From positions 1-6,480 of the forward strand of contig CAMBQD010000059.1 of assembly GCA_945869905.1 (NCBI GenBank): a stretch of DNA of 6,480 bases, written 5' to 3'. The position numbers and the translations under genes are program-made. This DNA comes from an uncultured Clostridia bacterium. Its GTDB lineage: Bacteria; Bacillota; Clostridia; Oscillospirales; Acutalibacteraceae. Below, piece after piece: positions 1-6,084 of the stretch (its first letter is position 1; each line of letters opens with the position of its first letter). The notes under the pieces are model-generated. The model was not told the origin of the DNA and made no database searches. It saw only the letters and a list, made by a program, of their open reading frames with translations.

Positions 1-53
1 ACAGTACGTCGTTTAATCAGTCTTGAAACCTTTAAATATTTATCTAATCTCAT
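1..53 (-). CDS. rqcP: RqcP/YabO-type S4-domain RNA-binding protein, N-terminal fragment (cut by left window edge)
   Basis: Reading the minus strand from an ATG at 53-51 gives MRLDKYLKVSRLIKRRT and then a split Val codon at the edge. This is the conserved opening of the S4 domain of RqcP (YabO/Hsp15-like). Family knowledge: RqcP binds the 50S subunit with RqcH and helps poly-alanine tailing of stalled nascent chains in ribosome-associated quality control. Only 17 full codons are visible, so the rest of the S4 fold cannot be checked. A weak Shine-Dalgarno (ACGGTG) lies about 5 bases upstream. The gene follows hup, as in many Firmicutes, but a terminator hairpin separates the two. The reading frame is too short to appear as a normal ORF, but the match to the family start is close to exact. 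Confidence 0.88.
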   Translation of the reverse strand, partial: MRLDKYLKVSRLIKRRT

Positions 54-70
54 AAATACACCGTTTACAT

Positions 71-101
71 AAAAATTCGGCACCGAAAAAAATCGGTGCC
101 G
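71..101 (-). terminator. Rho-independent terminator after hup
   Basis: A perfect 9-bp stem (CGGCACCGA at 78-86 with TCGGTGCCG at 93-101) encloses a 6-base loop. On the minus strand it is followed by AATTTTTATG (77-68), a short U tract. The stop codon of hup lies 14 bases upstream. The plus-strand side has no T tract, so it works for leftward transcription only. The U tract is short, so some read-through into rqcP is plausible. Confidence 0.85.
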
Positions 102-115
102 TACAATGTTAAAAC

Positions 116-388
116 TTATTTTACAGCGTCCTTAAGAGCTGAACCTGCCTTAAATGTAGGAACCTTTGACTCAGGAATTGAGATAGGAGCCTTTGTAAGC
201 GGGTTAATACCTGTACGGGCTGCGCGTGTCTTAACTGCGAATGTACCGAAACCAACGATTGAAACCTTGTCACCGTCAGCAAGTGCATCCTTAACTGAAT
301 CTAAAACTGCTGATACTGCAGCTTCTGCGTCTTTCTTTGAAAGCTCTGCCTTTGCAGCAACTGCTGCTACGAGTTCTGTTTTATTCAT
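116..388 (-). CDS. hup: DNA-binding protein HU
   Basis: This is a 90-residue histone-like HU protein that binds and bends DNA as a dimer in the nucleoid. Visible family features are the helical, alanine-rich N-terminal half (residues 4-37), the core GDKVSIVGFGTF (39-50), the arm residues R55 and R58, N62-P63 at the arm tip where HU kinks DNA, and the closing PTFKAGSALKDAVK. Length is standard. The ATG has an ideal Shine-Dalgarno, GGAGG at 397-401, 8 bases upstream. It lies 24 bases after the mazG stop, so it is probably cotranscribed with mazG from the promoter at 1255-1283. Codon use is strikingly uniform: all 7 Ser are TCA, all 6 Thr are ACA and all 5 Gly are GGT, which suggests very high expression. 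IHF-like alternatives are unlikely given the Firmicute context. Confidence 0.97.
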   Translation of the reverse strand: MNKTELVAAVAAKAELSKKDAEAAVSAVLDSVKDALADGDKVSIVGFGTFAVKTRAARTGINPLTKAPISIPESKVPTFKAGSALKDAVK

Positions 389-412
389 TTAAAATTCCTC
401 CGTTTTTGCTGA

Positions 413-1219
413 TTACTCAGCTAATATTTCTTTTGCCTTATCCCACAGTAAATCAAGCTCCTCCAGAGAAGCGTCCTTCATTGAAATACCCTTTTCCTCT
501 GCAAGCCCCTCAACAACTGAAAAACGCTTGATAAATTTATCGGTTGCTTTTGTCAAAGCCTCCTCGCTGTCGACATCAATAAACCTTGCAACGTTAACAC
601 AGGAAAAAAGGATGTCACCGAATTCTTCTTCAATATCGGATGTATCACCGCAGTCTACGGCATTTGTTAACTCGTTAATCTCCTCACGGACCTTATCAAT
701 CGCACCGCCGGCATTATCCCAATCGAAGCCAACCTTGGCGGCCTTACCCTGCACCTTTTGTGCACGCATAAGCGCCGGAAGCTCCAACGGAACATCTGAC
801 ATCCACCGGCTCTGCTTTTTTATGCCCTTTGTTTTTTGCTTAACGGCATCCCAGCTTAAAAGAGCCTGATCGGCGTCATCAGCCTTAACGTCACCGAAAA
901 CGTGGGGGTGACGGACAATAAGCTTTTGGCAGATATCGTTACAGACATCGTCAAAATCAAAATTACCCTGGTCCCTTTCCATTTCACAGTGAAGGGCAAT
1001 CTGAAGGAGCACGTCCCCCAGCTCTTCCTTAAGACCTTCTGTGCTTTCTTTATTGATAGCCTCAATAACCTCATAGGTTTCCTCAATAAAATTCTTTTTA
1101 ATTGAGAAATGAGTTTGAGCCCTATCCCAAGCACATCCGCCCGGTGCTCTGAGTAATGTGACAATTGAAATTAAATCATCGATACCGTACTTATCTTTAA
1201 ATTCAAACTCAACAGCCAC
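413..1219 (-). CDS. mazG: Nucleoside triphosphate pyrophosphohydrolase MazG
   Basis: This is a tandem-domain MazG that hydrolyses (d)NTPs to NMP plus pyrophosphate and is linked in other bacteria to nucleotide-pool cleaning and lowering of (p)ppGpp. From the chosen start it has 268 residues, the usual full length. Domain 1 carries CAWDRAQTH (29-37), the metal-binding EExxE helix (46-50) and EELGD (65-69). Domain 2 carries KAAKVGFDW (159-167), EExxE (179-183) and EEEFGD (197-202). The first motif reads CAWD where CPWD is commoner. Start choice: the longest frame begins with TTG at 1237 but has no Shine-Dalgarno and would leave only about 10 bases of leader after the promoter. GTG at 1219 has a GAG 7 bases upstream, and homologues as I recall them begin near the FEFKDKY stretch. 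The start is therefore probable, not proven. The gene lies between a SpoVB-like gene and hup, the standard order. Confidence 0.93.
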   Translation of the reverse strand: MAVEFEFKDKYGIDDLISIVTLLRAPGGCAWDRAQTHFSIKKNFIEETYEVIEAINKESTEGLKEELGDVLLQIALHCEMERDQGNFDFDDVCNDICQKLIVRHPHVFGDVKADDADQALLSWDAVKQKTKGIKKQSRWMSDVPLELPALMRAQKVQGKAAKVGFDWDNAGGAIDKVREEINELTNAVDCGDTSDIEEEFGDILFSCVNVARFIDVDSEEALTKATDKFIKRFSVVEGLAEEKGISMKDASLEELDLLWDKAKEILAE

Positions 1220-1254
1220 AAAACCACTCACTTTCAATTAACTTGTCTATTTGA

Positions 1255-1283
1255 ATAATACAATAATCAGGGTAAAATTTCAA
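1255..1283 (-). promoter_or_regulatory. Sigma-A type promoter for mazG-hup
   Basis: On the minus strand, TTGAAA (1283-1278) is followed by a 17-base spacer and TATTAT (1260-1255). Each box is one base from consensus and the spacing is ideal. A start of transcription near 1248 is expected, leaving about 28 bases of leader to the GTG at 1219. It lies between the flippase stop and mazG, so mazG-hup can be expressed apart from the flippase gene. Confidence 0.75.
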
Positions 1284-1305
1284 GTAGTTATGCATAATTT
1301 TTACA

Positions 1306-2952
1306 TTATTTTATGGATTTTATTTCGCTTAAAGTGACACAGTTCATCAAAATAAGAAGCACTAAGTAGGATAATAGACAAATTATTCCGCTTAGTATAA
1401 AAATAAGCATATCGGTCATTGAGGCAGAAAGCGAGTCCCTAATACCAATTGTGACAAAATATGACAGAGCGGCGCATATCAAAGGCTTTACAAACACCTC
1501 AAGTAAATTAAATTTTGCCTTTGTTTTTCGCCTGATTACAGTCATATTCCAAACAAGAATTATTGAAAAGCCCACAAAATTTGACACAGCACTGCCGAGA
1601 ATATTTATGCTGTCATTACTTATCAAAAGGAAATTTAAAAGCACTCTTACCACTGCGGAAAGCGCAAAGGGTAAAATTGTCTGCTTGGCATACCCCAGTG
1701 CCTGAGCGCAGTAAACAGATGTGGATGCCGCCGCTGCTGGAAGAGAGGTAACGCCGAACAAAAACAGTATTCTGCCTGCGTTTTGAACGATATCCGTATT
1801 ACCGTAGCCGTAAAAAATTTCCAGCATATCGTTATAAAACAAAGCTATAACCACACCGCCTCCTGCGGACAAAATCACGGTATACTTAAAAATACTGTTA
1901 AGCAGTGAGGAAAATCTTTCCTGTCCGCTTTCAAAGGCTGTACTGACGGCAGGAACGGCGGTAACCCCCAGTGCCATAACAACGGCAGGCACAAGATTTT
2001 TAAAATCCAGGGCAACGGCATATATACCGAAAACGTATGTATAAACGTCATTGGCAGAGGTCATATACTGCTCTCCCAGTGCATCGGCACTGCACATTGA
2101 AAGACAATACTGAATTGAGGAGGTATCCGCGAAATTTGCAAGACTCTGCACAACCGTTGCACCCACCAAGCCGGTACTGAATATCAAAAGCTCGGAATAT
2201 GCGGACTTAACATCAACCTTTTCCCTTGGCAGAAAATTATATTTAATTTTTGTATAAACCGCCGCAAATACATAGCCGGCAATACTGCCCAGCGTTACGC
2301 CCAGCATAGCACAGGCGGATGTAATAGGATAAATTACCGAAAGAGCCTGCTGTTCATCATAGACTTTTACACCGAGTACTGCGCCGTTTTCAATATACAT
2401 CTCAACCAATTTGCTCATTGAGATTTTTGCGAAAAGCAATCCGAAAACCATTTTAAAAAGTGCCTCAATGGTCTGGCTGATTGCCGTTGCCTTCATATCA
2501 AGAAAGCCCTCGGCAAAGGCTCTGTGGGCGGCACACATACAGCAGAAAAACACAGAGGGAGCCATTGCAAGAATTGTATAAATGCTCTTTGGTGATGAGG
2601 AAATAATATTTGCATAGGGCTTTGCCATAATCACCATAAATCCAAAGCCTATCAGCCCCACAACAAAAAACAGCTTTTTTGACGCAATTCTCAGTGCCTT
2701 AACCTTTAATCTGTCGCCCTTTGCCTCAAAGCTGCTGACAAGCCTTGTAAGAGCAAGGGGAAATGCACCCATTGTTAATGCGTGAACAGGCATACAAAGA
2801 TTATAGGCAACGGAAAAATATCCCCTGCCTGTTGCACCTATATAATTTGTCAGCGGAATTTTATAAACAGCGCTGATTATTTTTACAATAACAGTTGCCG
2901 CCAACAAAATGAATGCTGATGTAATATACCTTTGCTTAATACTGTTTTTCAC
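1306..2952 (-). CDS. SpoVB/MurJ-like polysaccharide or lipid-linked precursor flippase (MOP superfamily)
   Basis: This is a 548-residue integral membrane protein with about 14 hydrophobic segments, beginning near residues 11-29, 45-67, 93-110, 125-142, 158-176 and continuing in pairs to 485-505 and 515-538. The opening with YKIPLTNYIGATGRGYF (30-46) matches the SpoVB/polysaccharide-transport branch of the MOP flippases, in which an R/YxxPL..xIG..G..Y motif follows helix 1. Such proteins flip lipid-linked cell-wall or polysaccharide precursors across the membrane. SpoVB itself acts in spore cortex synthesis, but the substrate here cannot be told from sequence. The start is GTG at 2952 with AGGG 7 bases upstream. 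Position directly before mazG-hup-rqcP is typical of spoVB homologues in Clostridia. It lies downstream of a strong terminator with no clear promoter of its own. No gene symbol is given because spoVB and murJ-type paralogues are easily confused. Confidence 0.87.
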   Translation of the reverse strand: MKNSIKQRYITSAFILLAATVIVKIISAVYKIPLTNYIGATGRGYFSVAYNLCMPVHALTMGAFPLALTRLVSSFEAKGDRLKVKALRIASKKLFFVVGLIGFGFMVIMAKPYANIISSSPKSIYTILAMAPSVFFCCMCAAHRAFAEGFLDMKATAISQTIEALFKMVFGLLFAKISMSKLVEMYIENGAVLGVKVYDEQQALSVIYPITSACAMLGVTLGSIAGYVFAAVYTKIKYNFLPREKVDVKSAYSELLIFSTGLVGATVVQSLANFADTSSIQYCLSMCSADALGEQYMTSANDVYTYVFGIYAVALDFKNLVPAVVMALGVTAVPAVSTAFESGQERFSSLLNSIFKYTVILSAGGGVVIALFYNDMLEIFYGYGNTDIVQNAGRILFLFGVTSLPAAAASTSVYCAQALGYAKQTILPFALSAVVRVLLNFLLISNDSINILGSAVSNFVGFSIILVWNMTVIRRKTKAKFNLLEVFVKPLICAALSYFVTIGIRDSLSASMTDMLIFILSGIICLLSYLVLLILMNCVTLSEIKSIK

Positions 2953-2982
2953 AAAATCGCCCTAATAGAAATATTTTGAAAT

Positions 2983-3019
2983 AAAAAACAGGCAGTACGT
3001 TTGTACTGCCTGTTTTTTT
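2983..3019 (-). terminator. Strong Rho-independent terminator (bidirectional form)
   Basis: A perfect 10-bp stem (CAGGCAGTAC at 2989-2998 with GTACTGCCTG at 3003-3012) has a 4-base GTTT loop. It is flanked by a run of A on one side and T on the other, so U tracts follow the stem on both strands. It begins 10 bases after the coiled-coil gene stop (3029) and should end leftward transcription from that gene, and also any read-through from hemZ. No plus-strand gene is seen that would use the other direction. Confidence 0.92.
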
Positions 3020-3028
3020 AAACTTCTG

Positions 3029-3511
3029 TTATTCTTCAGTGGCTTCTTCCTCGGTCTCAGCCTCTGTTACGTCAAGCTCATCTGCATCAACGGTAACCTC
3101 GTTTTTTGCTTTTTTGTCAAATTCCTTTTGGAAAGCGTCACGGGTTTTCTTTGTTGCGGCGGCAACGGCCTCGTTAAATTCTGCCTTTGCCTGCTCAATC
3201 TCATCTGACAAAAGCTCAATCCTTTCCCTAAGACCTGCTATGCGCTGTGCAATATTTTCCAGCTCCTCGCTGTCAACGGTTTCACCGATAAAGCTGTTAT
3301 ACTGCATTTCACCGTATTTTTCATAAAGCTTTGCAAGCTTGGTTTTTGCATCAAGGTATTCAACCTTTTTACGACTTATTTCAAGGCGCTCAACGCTTTT
3401 TTTACCAACGTTTTCCGCCATATCCCTTGTCTTGTTGAAAACCTCTTCAAGCTTTTGATTATTAATGGTTACATCTGTATTTCCAAAAATATCACTGAAT
3501 TTTAATGCCAT
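3029..3511 (-). CDS. Small coiled-coil protein with acidic tail, function unknown
   Basis: I do not recognise a named family. The 160-residue product is cytoplasmic in character, with no signal peptide or membrane segment. Residues 20-66 and 80-136 are charged, heptad-like helices rich in K, E, L and A. They are separated by a short break around 67-79 (GEMQYNSFIGETV). Residues 137-160 form an acidic T/E/D tail ending EEEATEE. The protein has no Pro, Cys, Trp or His. The first two thirds resemble, in layout, small clostridial coiled-coil proteins that end in a zinc ribbon; here that ribbon is absent (inference from memory). Start: an upstream GTG at 3520 is part of the Shine-Dalgarno GAGGTG (3523-3518), so ATG at 3511, 6 bases downstream, is preferred. 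It has its own promoter and terminator, so it is probably a single-gene unit. Confidence 0.85.
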   Translation of the reverse strand: MALKFSDIFGNTDVTINNQKLEEVFNKTRDMAENVGKKSVERLEISRKKVEYLDAKTKLAKLYEKYGEMQYNSFIGETVDSEELENIAQRIAGLRERIELLSDEIEQAKAEFNEAVAAATKKTRDAFQKEFDKKAKNEVTVDADELDVTEAETEEEATEE

Positions 3512-3517
3512 TATTAT

Positions 3518-3523
3518 CACCTC
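3518..3523 (-). promoter_or_regulatory. Ribosome binding site that decides the start of the coiled-coil gene
   Basis: GAGGTG on the minus strand lies 6 bases before ATG at 3511. The GTG inside it (3520-3518) is in frame and would extend the protein by three residues, but it would then have no binding site of its own at a workable distance. Confidence 0.75.
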
Positions 3524-3529
3524 ATAATC

Positions 3530-3558
3530 ATTATATTACAAATTGTAGAATATTGCAA
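3530..3558 (-). promoter_or_regulatory. Sigma-A type promoter for the coiled-coil gene
   Basis: On the minus strand, TTGCAA (3558-3553), a 17-base spacer and a perfect TATAAT (3535-3530) form a near-consensus promoter in the gap after hemZ. Transcription should begin near 3523, right at the Shine-Dalgarno, giving a leader of only about 12 bases. The -35 box sits inside a 10-base perfect palindrome, TATTGCAATA (3551-3560). Confidence 0.8.
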
Positions 3559-3574
3559 TACTAAAGGTGTTTAT

Positions 3575-5008
3575 TTATTTATATTCATCATAAAAGCTTA
3601 ATATTCCTTTTTTACGCAAAATAATTTGGTCAAAGCTGTCAATATACTCATATGGATATTTATAGTTATAAATACGCTGAATTTTTCCTGTTTTATAATC
3701 CTTTAATCTTGTAACGGCACCGGCACCCACTGCAAAAACAGAATGTGTTTCATCCATCATATAAACGTTATAAAGGCAATCCCTGCCGTCCCTGCACCAG
3801 CCCACATTTTCCAAATTACCCAGTGACTTTGACTGCCTGTACATATAGTATGGATAATATCCGTTATCAGACAGGGCATCGTTTGAATAATCCACCATTG
3901 CAGAGGCGGTAAGCCTGTCTGTTAAATCAAAGGTTTGCTGACGTGTAACCATATACGCCCCTGATTTAAGGGCAAGGGTATGAACCGTTACCGATTCTGC
4001 GCCAAGACCTATTGCAGTATCAACACTGTTTTTAAAGGAGGACAAATCATCCTTTGGCAAGCCTGCAATCAAATCCATATTGATATTATCAAAGCCCTGC
4101 TGTCTTGCAAGCTCAAAGGCATTTAATGTTTGCTGTGAGCTGTGCTTTCTGCCGATTTCCGCAAGAACAGCGTCATTAAAGGTTTGGGGATTAATGCTTA
4201 TTCTTGTTACTCCCGCATTTTTCAGGGCAATGAGCTTTTCATTTGTAACGGTATCGGGTCTGCCTGCCTCCACCGTGTATTCACGCAGGTGGGACAAGTC
4301 AAAATTGTTCTTAATTGTATCAAATAATTTTGTCAGCAATTTATCACTGAGGGTGGTTGGCGTACCGCCTCCGAAATATATTGTTTCAAGCCTTAGCTTA
4401 AGCTCCGATGCGATTTTACCCGTTTCCTCCAGCTCCTTACAAAGCAGGTCAACATAAGGCTCAACAAGCTTTGCAGTGCGCTCAACGGAATGGGAAACAA
4501 AGGAGCAGTAGGAGCAACGCGTGGGACAAAAGGGTATGGAAACGTAAAGGGAAAAGGAATTATCCCTTGACAGTGCAATAACACTGTTTTCGTGCTTCAT
4601 AACCTCAATTGCCAAATCTGCTTTTTTTGGTGACACAAGAAAATCATTAATAAAATAATTCCTTGACCCCTGCTCGCCCATCTGCTCGGAAAAGCGGTGC
4701 ATAAGCTTGGCAGGGCGCACGCCGTAAAGTATGCCCCAATCAGGCTTAAAGCCCATAATTTCACTAAGGGTATTATAAAGCAAAACGGACATAGCAGCTG
4801 CCACATCCTCCTTGCCGTCAACAGTATATGTCTTTTTCAGTGATTTATCATACACCCTTGCATCAATGATAAGTGTATTACCCCTTTGCTCGGAAATAAC
4901 AATAATATCCGTTTCTCCCTCATCGTAAATTTTTTCATAAGGAAAAAACACGGTGCAGAGGTTTTTCATATCAAACTCAAACGGGTGATTAATAACTTTT
5001 AATACCAT
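3575..5008 (-). CDS. hemZ: HemZ-type radical SAM coproporphyrinogen III dehydrogenase-like protein
   Basis: This is a 477-residue radical SAM protein of the HemN/HemZ group. The N-terminal part ends in the HemZ-type WGILYGVRPAK (91-101). The radical SAM core then follows, with CPTRCSYC (161-168) supplying the three cysteines C161, C165 and C168 for the 4Fe-4S cluster, and GGGTPT (213-218) for SAM. Further family motifs are VEAGRPD (246-252), SINPQT (271-276), MDLIAGLP (311-318) and CLYNVYMMDE (411-420). The predicted reaction is oxygen-independent oxidation of coproporphyrinogen III, but the real substrate of HemZ proteins in Gram-positive bacteria is uncertain, since they use a different late haem route. 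ATG at 5008 has an AGGA that overlaps the stop of the preceding hydrolase gene (TAGGA), so the two are probably coupled. HemN and HemW are less likely because of the long HemZ-type N-terminal region. Confidence 0.93.
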   Translation of the reverse strand: MVLKVINHPFEFDMKNLCTVFFPYEKIYDEGETDIIVISEQRGNTLIIDARVYDKSLKKTYTVDGKEDVAAAMSVLLYNTLSEIMGFKPDWGILYGVRPAKLMHRFSEQMGEQGSRNYFINDFLVSPKKADLAIEVMKHENSVIALSRDNSFSLYVSIPFCPTRCSYCSFVSHSVERTAKLVEPYVDLLCKELEETGKIASELKLRLETIYFGGGTPTTLSDKLLTKLFDTIKNNFDLSHLREYTVEAGRPDTVTNEKLIALKNAGVTRISINPQTFNDAVLAEIGRKHSSQQTLNAFELARQQGFDNINMDLIAGLPKDDLSSFKNSVDTAIGLGAESVTVHTLALKSGAYMVTRQQTFDLTDRLTASAMVDYSNDALSDNGYYPYYMYRQSKSLGNLENVGWCRDGRDCLYNVYMMDETHSVFAVGAGAVTRLKDYKTGKIQRIYNYKYPYEYIDSFDQIILRKKGILSFYDEYK

Positions 5009-5017
5009 AAGCTTTTC

Positions 5018-5632
5018 CTATTTCATATATGGGTTATTTGCACGTTCAAAATCAAGTGTGGATACCCTGTCGTGTCCCGGATAGACATTGCAGTTTCCCT
5101 GAAGTAAGGCAAGCCTTTTAAGGCTGTTTTTAATTTCACTTACACTGCCGCCGGGAAAATCAGTCCTTCCGCAGGAGCAGAAAAACAGCGTATCCCCTGT
5201 AAACAGGCTGTCACCGCAAAGATAGCAAACACCGCCCTTAGTGTGACCGGGGGTTGCAATTACAGTGATAACGCTTTCTCCCAAGGCAATGGTATCTTGG
5301 TCCTTTACAATAATATCGGCAGTGGTGTTGTTCTGCTCGGCGCCGCAGAATGCCGCAAGACTCTCCTTTGACGAGGAAAGCATAGGGCAGTCCTCAGCAC
5401 TGATAACAACCCTTGCACCGGTCAGCTCCTTAATTCCCTTTACTCCTGTTATATGGTCAAAATGACCGTGAGTAAGCAGTATATATTCAAGGTCTGCACC
5501 GGCAATAAAATCCCTCATTTTTTTGCTGTCCTCGGTACAATCCACAAGAGCCGATTTGCCTGTGGCAGTATCTGTTATAAGATAGCAGTTATTCTGCAGG
5601 CTGCCGAAGGAGGCATATTTTACATCAAGCAT
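5018..5632 (-). CDS. MBL-fold metallohydrolase, glyoxalase II-like
   Basis: This is a 204-residue metallo-beta-lactamase-fold enzyme, the short glyoxalase II-like form that lacks the C-terminal substrate domain of true glyoxalase II. Metal ligands seen are THGHFDH (54-60, giving H55, H57, D59 and H60), H130 in TPGHTKG, D147 in GDTLF, and H187 in PGHD. GRTDFPGG (155-162) is also typical. A binuclear zinc or iron centre and hydrolysis of thioesters such as S-lactoyl conjugates are expected for the family, but the substrate is not shown by sequence. The ATG shares one base with the dtd stop (TAATG), with AAGGA about 10 bases upstream. It sits between dtd and hemZ, a common arrangement in Clostridia. 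Confidence 0.92.
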   Translation of the reverse strand: MLDVKYASFGSLQNNCYLITDTATGKSALVDCTEDSKKMRDFIAGADLEYILLTHGHFDHITGVKGIKELTGARVVISAEDCPMLSSSKESLAAFCGAEQNNTTADIIVKDQDTIALGESVITVIATPGHTKGGVCYLCGDSLFTGDTLFFCSCGRTDFPGGSVSEIKNSLKRLALLQGNCNVYPGHDRVSTLDFERANNPYMK

Positions 5633-6084
5633 TATTTTAAGTCCTTACTGTCTAAAATTATGGTAACAGGTCCGTCGTTAAGCAGTGAAACCTTCATATC
5701 TGCACCGAACTCACCTGTGTCAACCCTTTTAACACCTGATTTTCTCAGGCAATCCACAAAATACAAATACAGCTCATTTGCAATATCTGGAGGTGCTGAA
5801 CCGATAAAGCTGGGACGCCTGCCGTGGGAGCAATCGGCACAAAGGGTAAACTGTGACACCACTAAAATTTCTCCGTCCACATCAAGGCAGGACAAATTCA
5901 TCTTACCGTTTTCATCCTCAAATATGCGAAGAACAGGGATTTTTTTAACAAGCTTATCTGCCTCAGCCTTTGTATCGCCCTGCTCAACGCCAAGCAAAAT
6001 CATAAAGCCCTTATTTGTTTTGCCAACCTCCCTACCGTCAATGGTAACAGAGGAATGGGAAACTCTTTGTATTACTGCTTTCAT
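5632..6084 (-). CDS. dtd: D-aminoacyl-tRNA deacylase
   Basis: This is a 150-residue DTD, which hydrolyses D-amino acids (and glycine mischarged on tRNA-Ala) from tRNA and so keeps D-residues out of protein. Visible motifs are the opening MKAVIQRVSHSSV, SQFTLCADCSHGRRPSF (77-93) with the catalytic-pocket SQFTL, TGEFGADM (123-130), and NDGPVTI (136-142) bearing the Gly-cisPro motif that enforces chirality. Length is standard. The ATG overlaps the relA stop by one base (TGATG), with AGAGG 6 bases upstream inside the relA end. The relA-dtd pair is conserved in many Firmicutes. Confidence 0.97.
   Translation of the reverse strand: MKAVIQRVSHSSVTIDGREVGKTNKGFMILLGVEQGDTKAEADKLVKKIPVLRIFEDENGKMNLSCLDVDGEILVVSQFTLCADCSHGRRPSFIGSAPPDIANELYLYFVDCLRKSGVKRVDTGEFGADMKVSLLNDGPVTIILDSKDLK

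Noticed and set aside
96..392. 98-codon plus-strand open frame opposite hup
   Set aside because: It is the antisense of a clear HU gene; its serine and alanine richness is a by-product of the HU codons.
528..869. 113-codon plus-strand open frame, and a minus-strand one at 856-1164, over mazG
   Set aside because: Both overlap mazG, whose two catalytic motif sets are intact, and neither resembles a real protein.
2989..3012. Inverted repeat as an insertion-sequence end or attachment site
   Set aside because: The stem with a 4-base loop and U tracts is a classic terminator placed just after a stop codon, and no transposase or integrase is present.
3551..3560. Perfect palindrome TATTGCAATA over the -35 box as a repressor operator
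   Set aside because: A 10-base AT-rich palindrome is expected by chance, it does not extend outward, and no second copy or regulator gene is nearby.
4080..4457. 125-codon plus-strand open frame inside hemZ
   Set aside because: It is antisense to the conserved radical SAM core, with serine-rich, shadow-like composition and no supporting signals.
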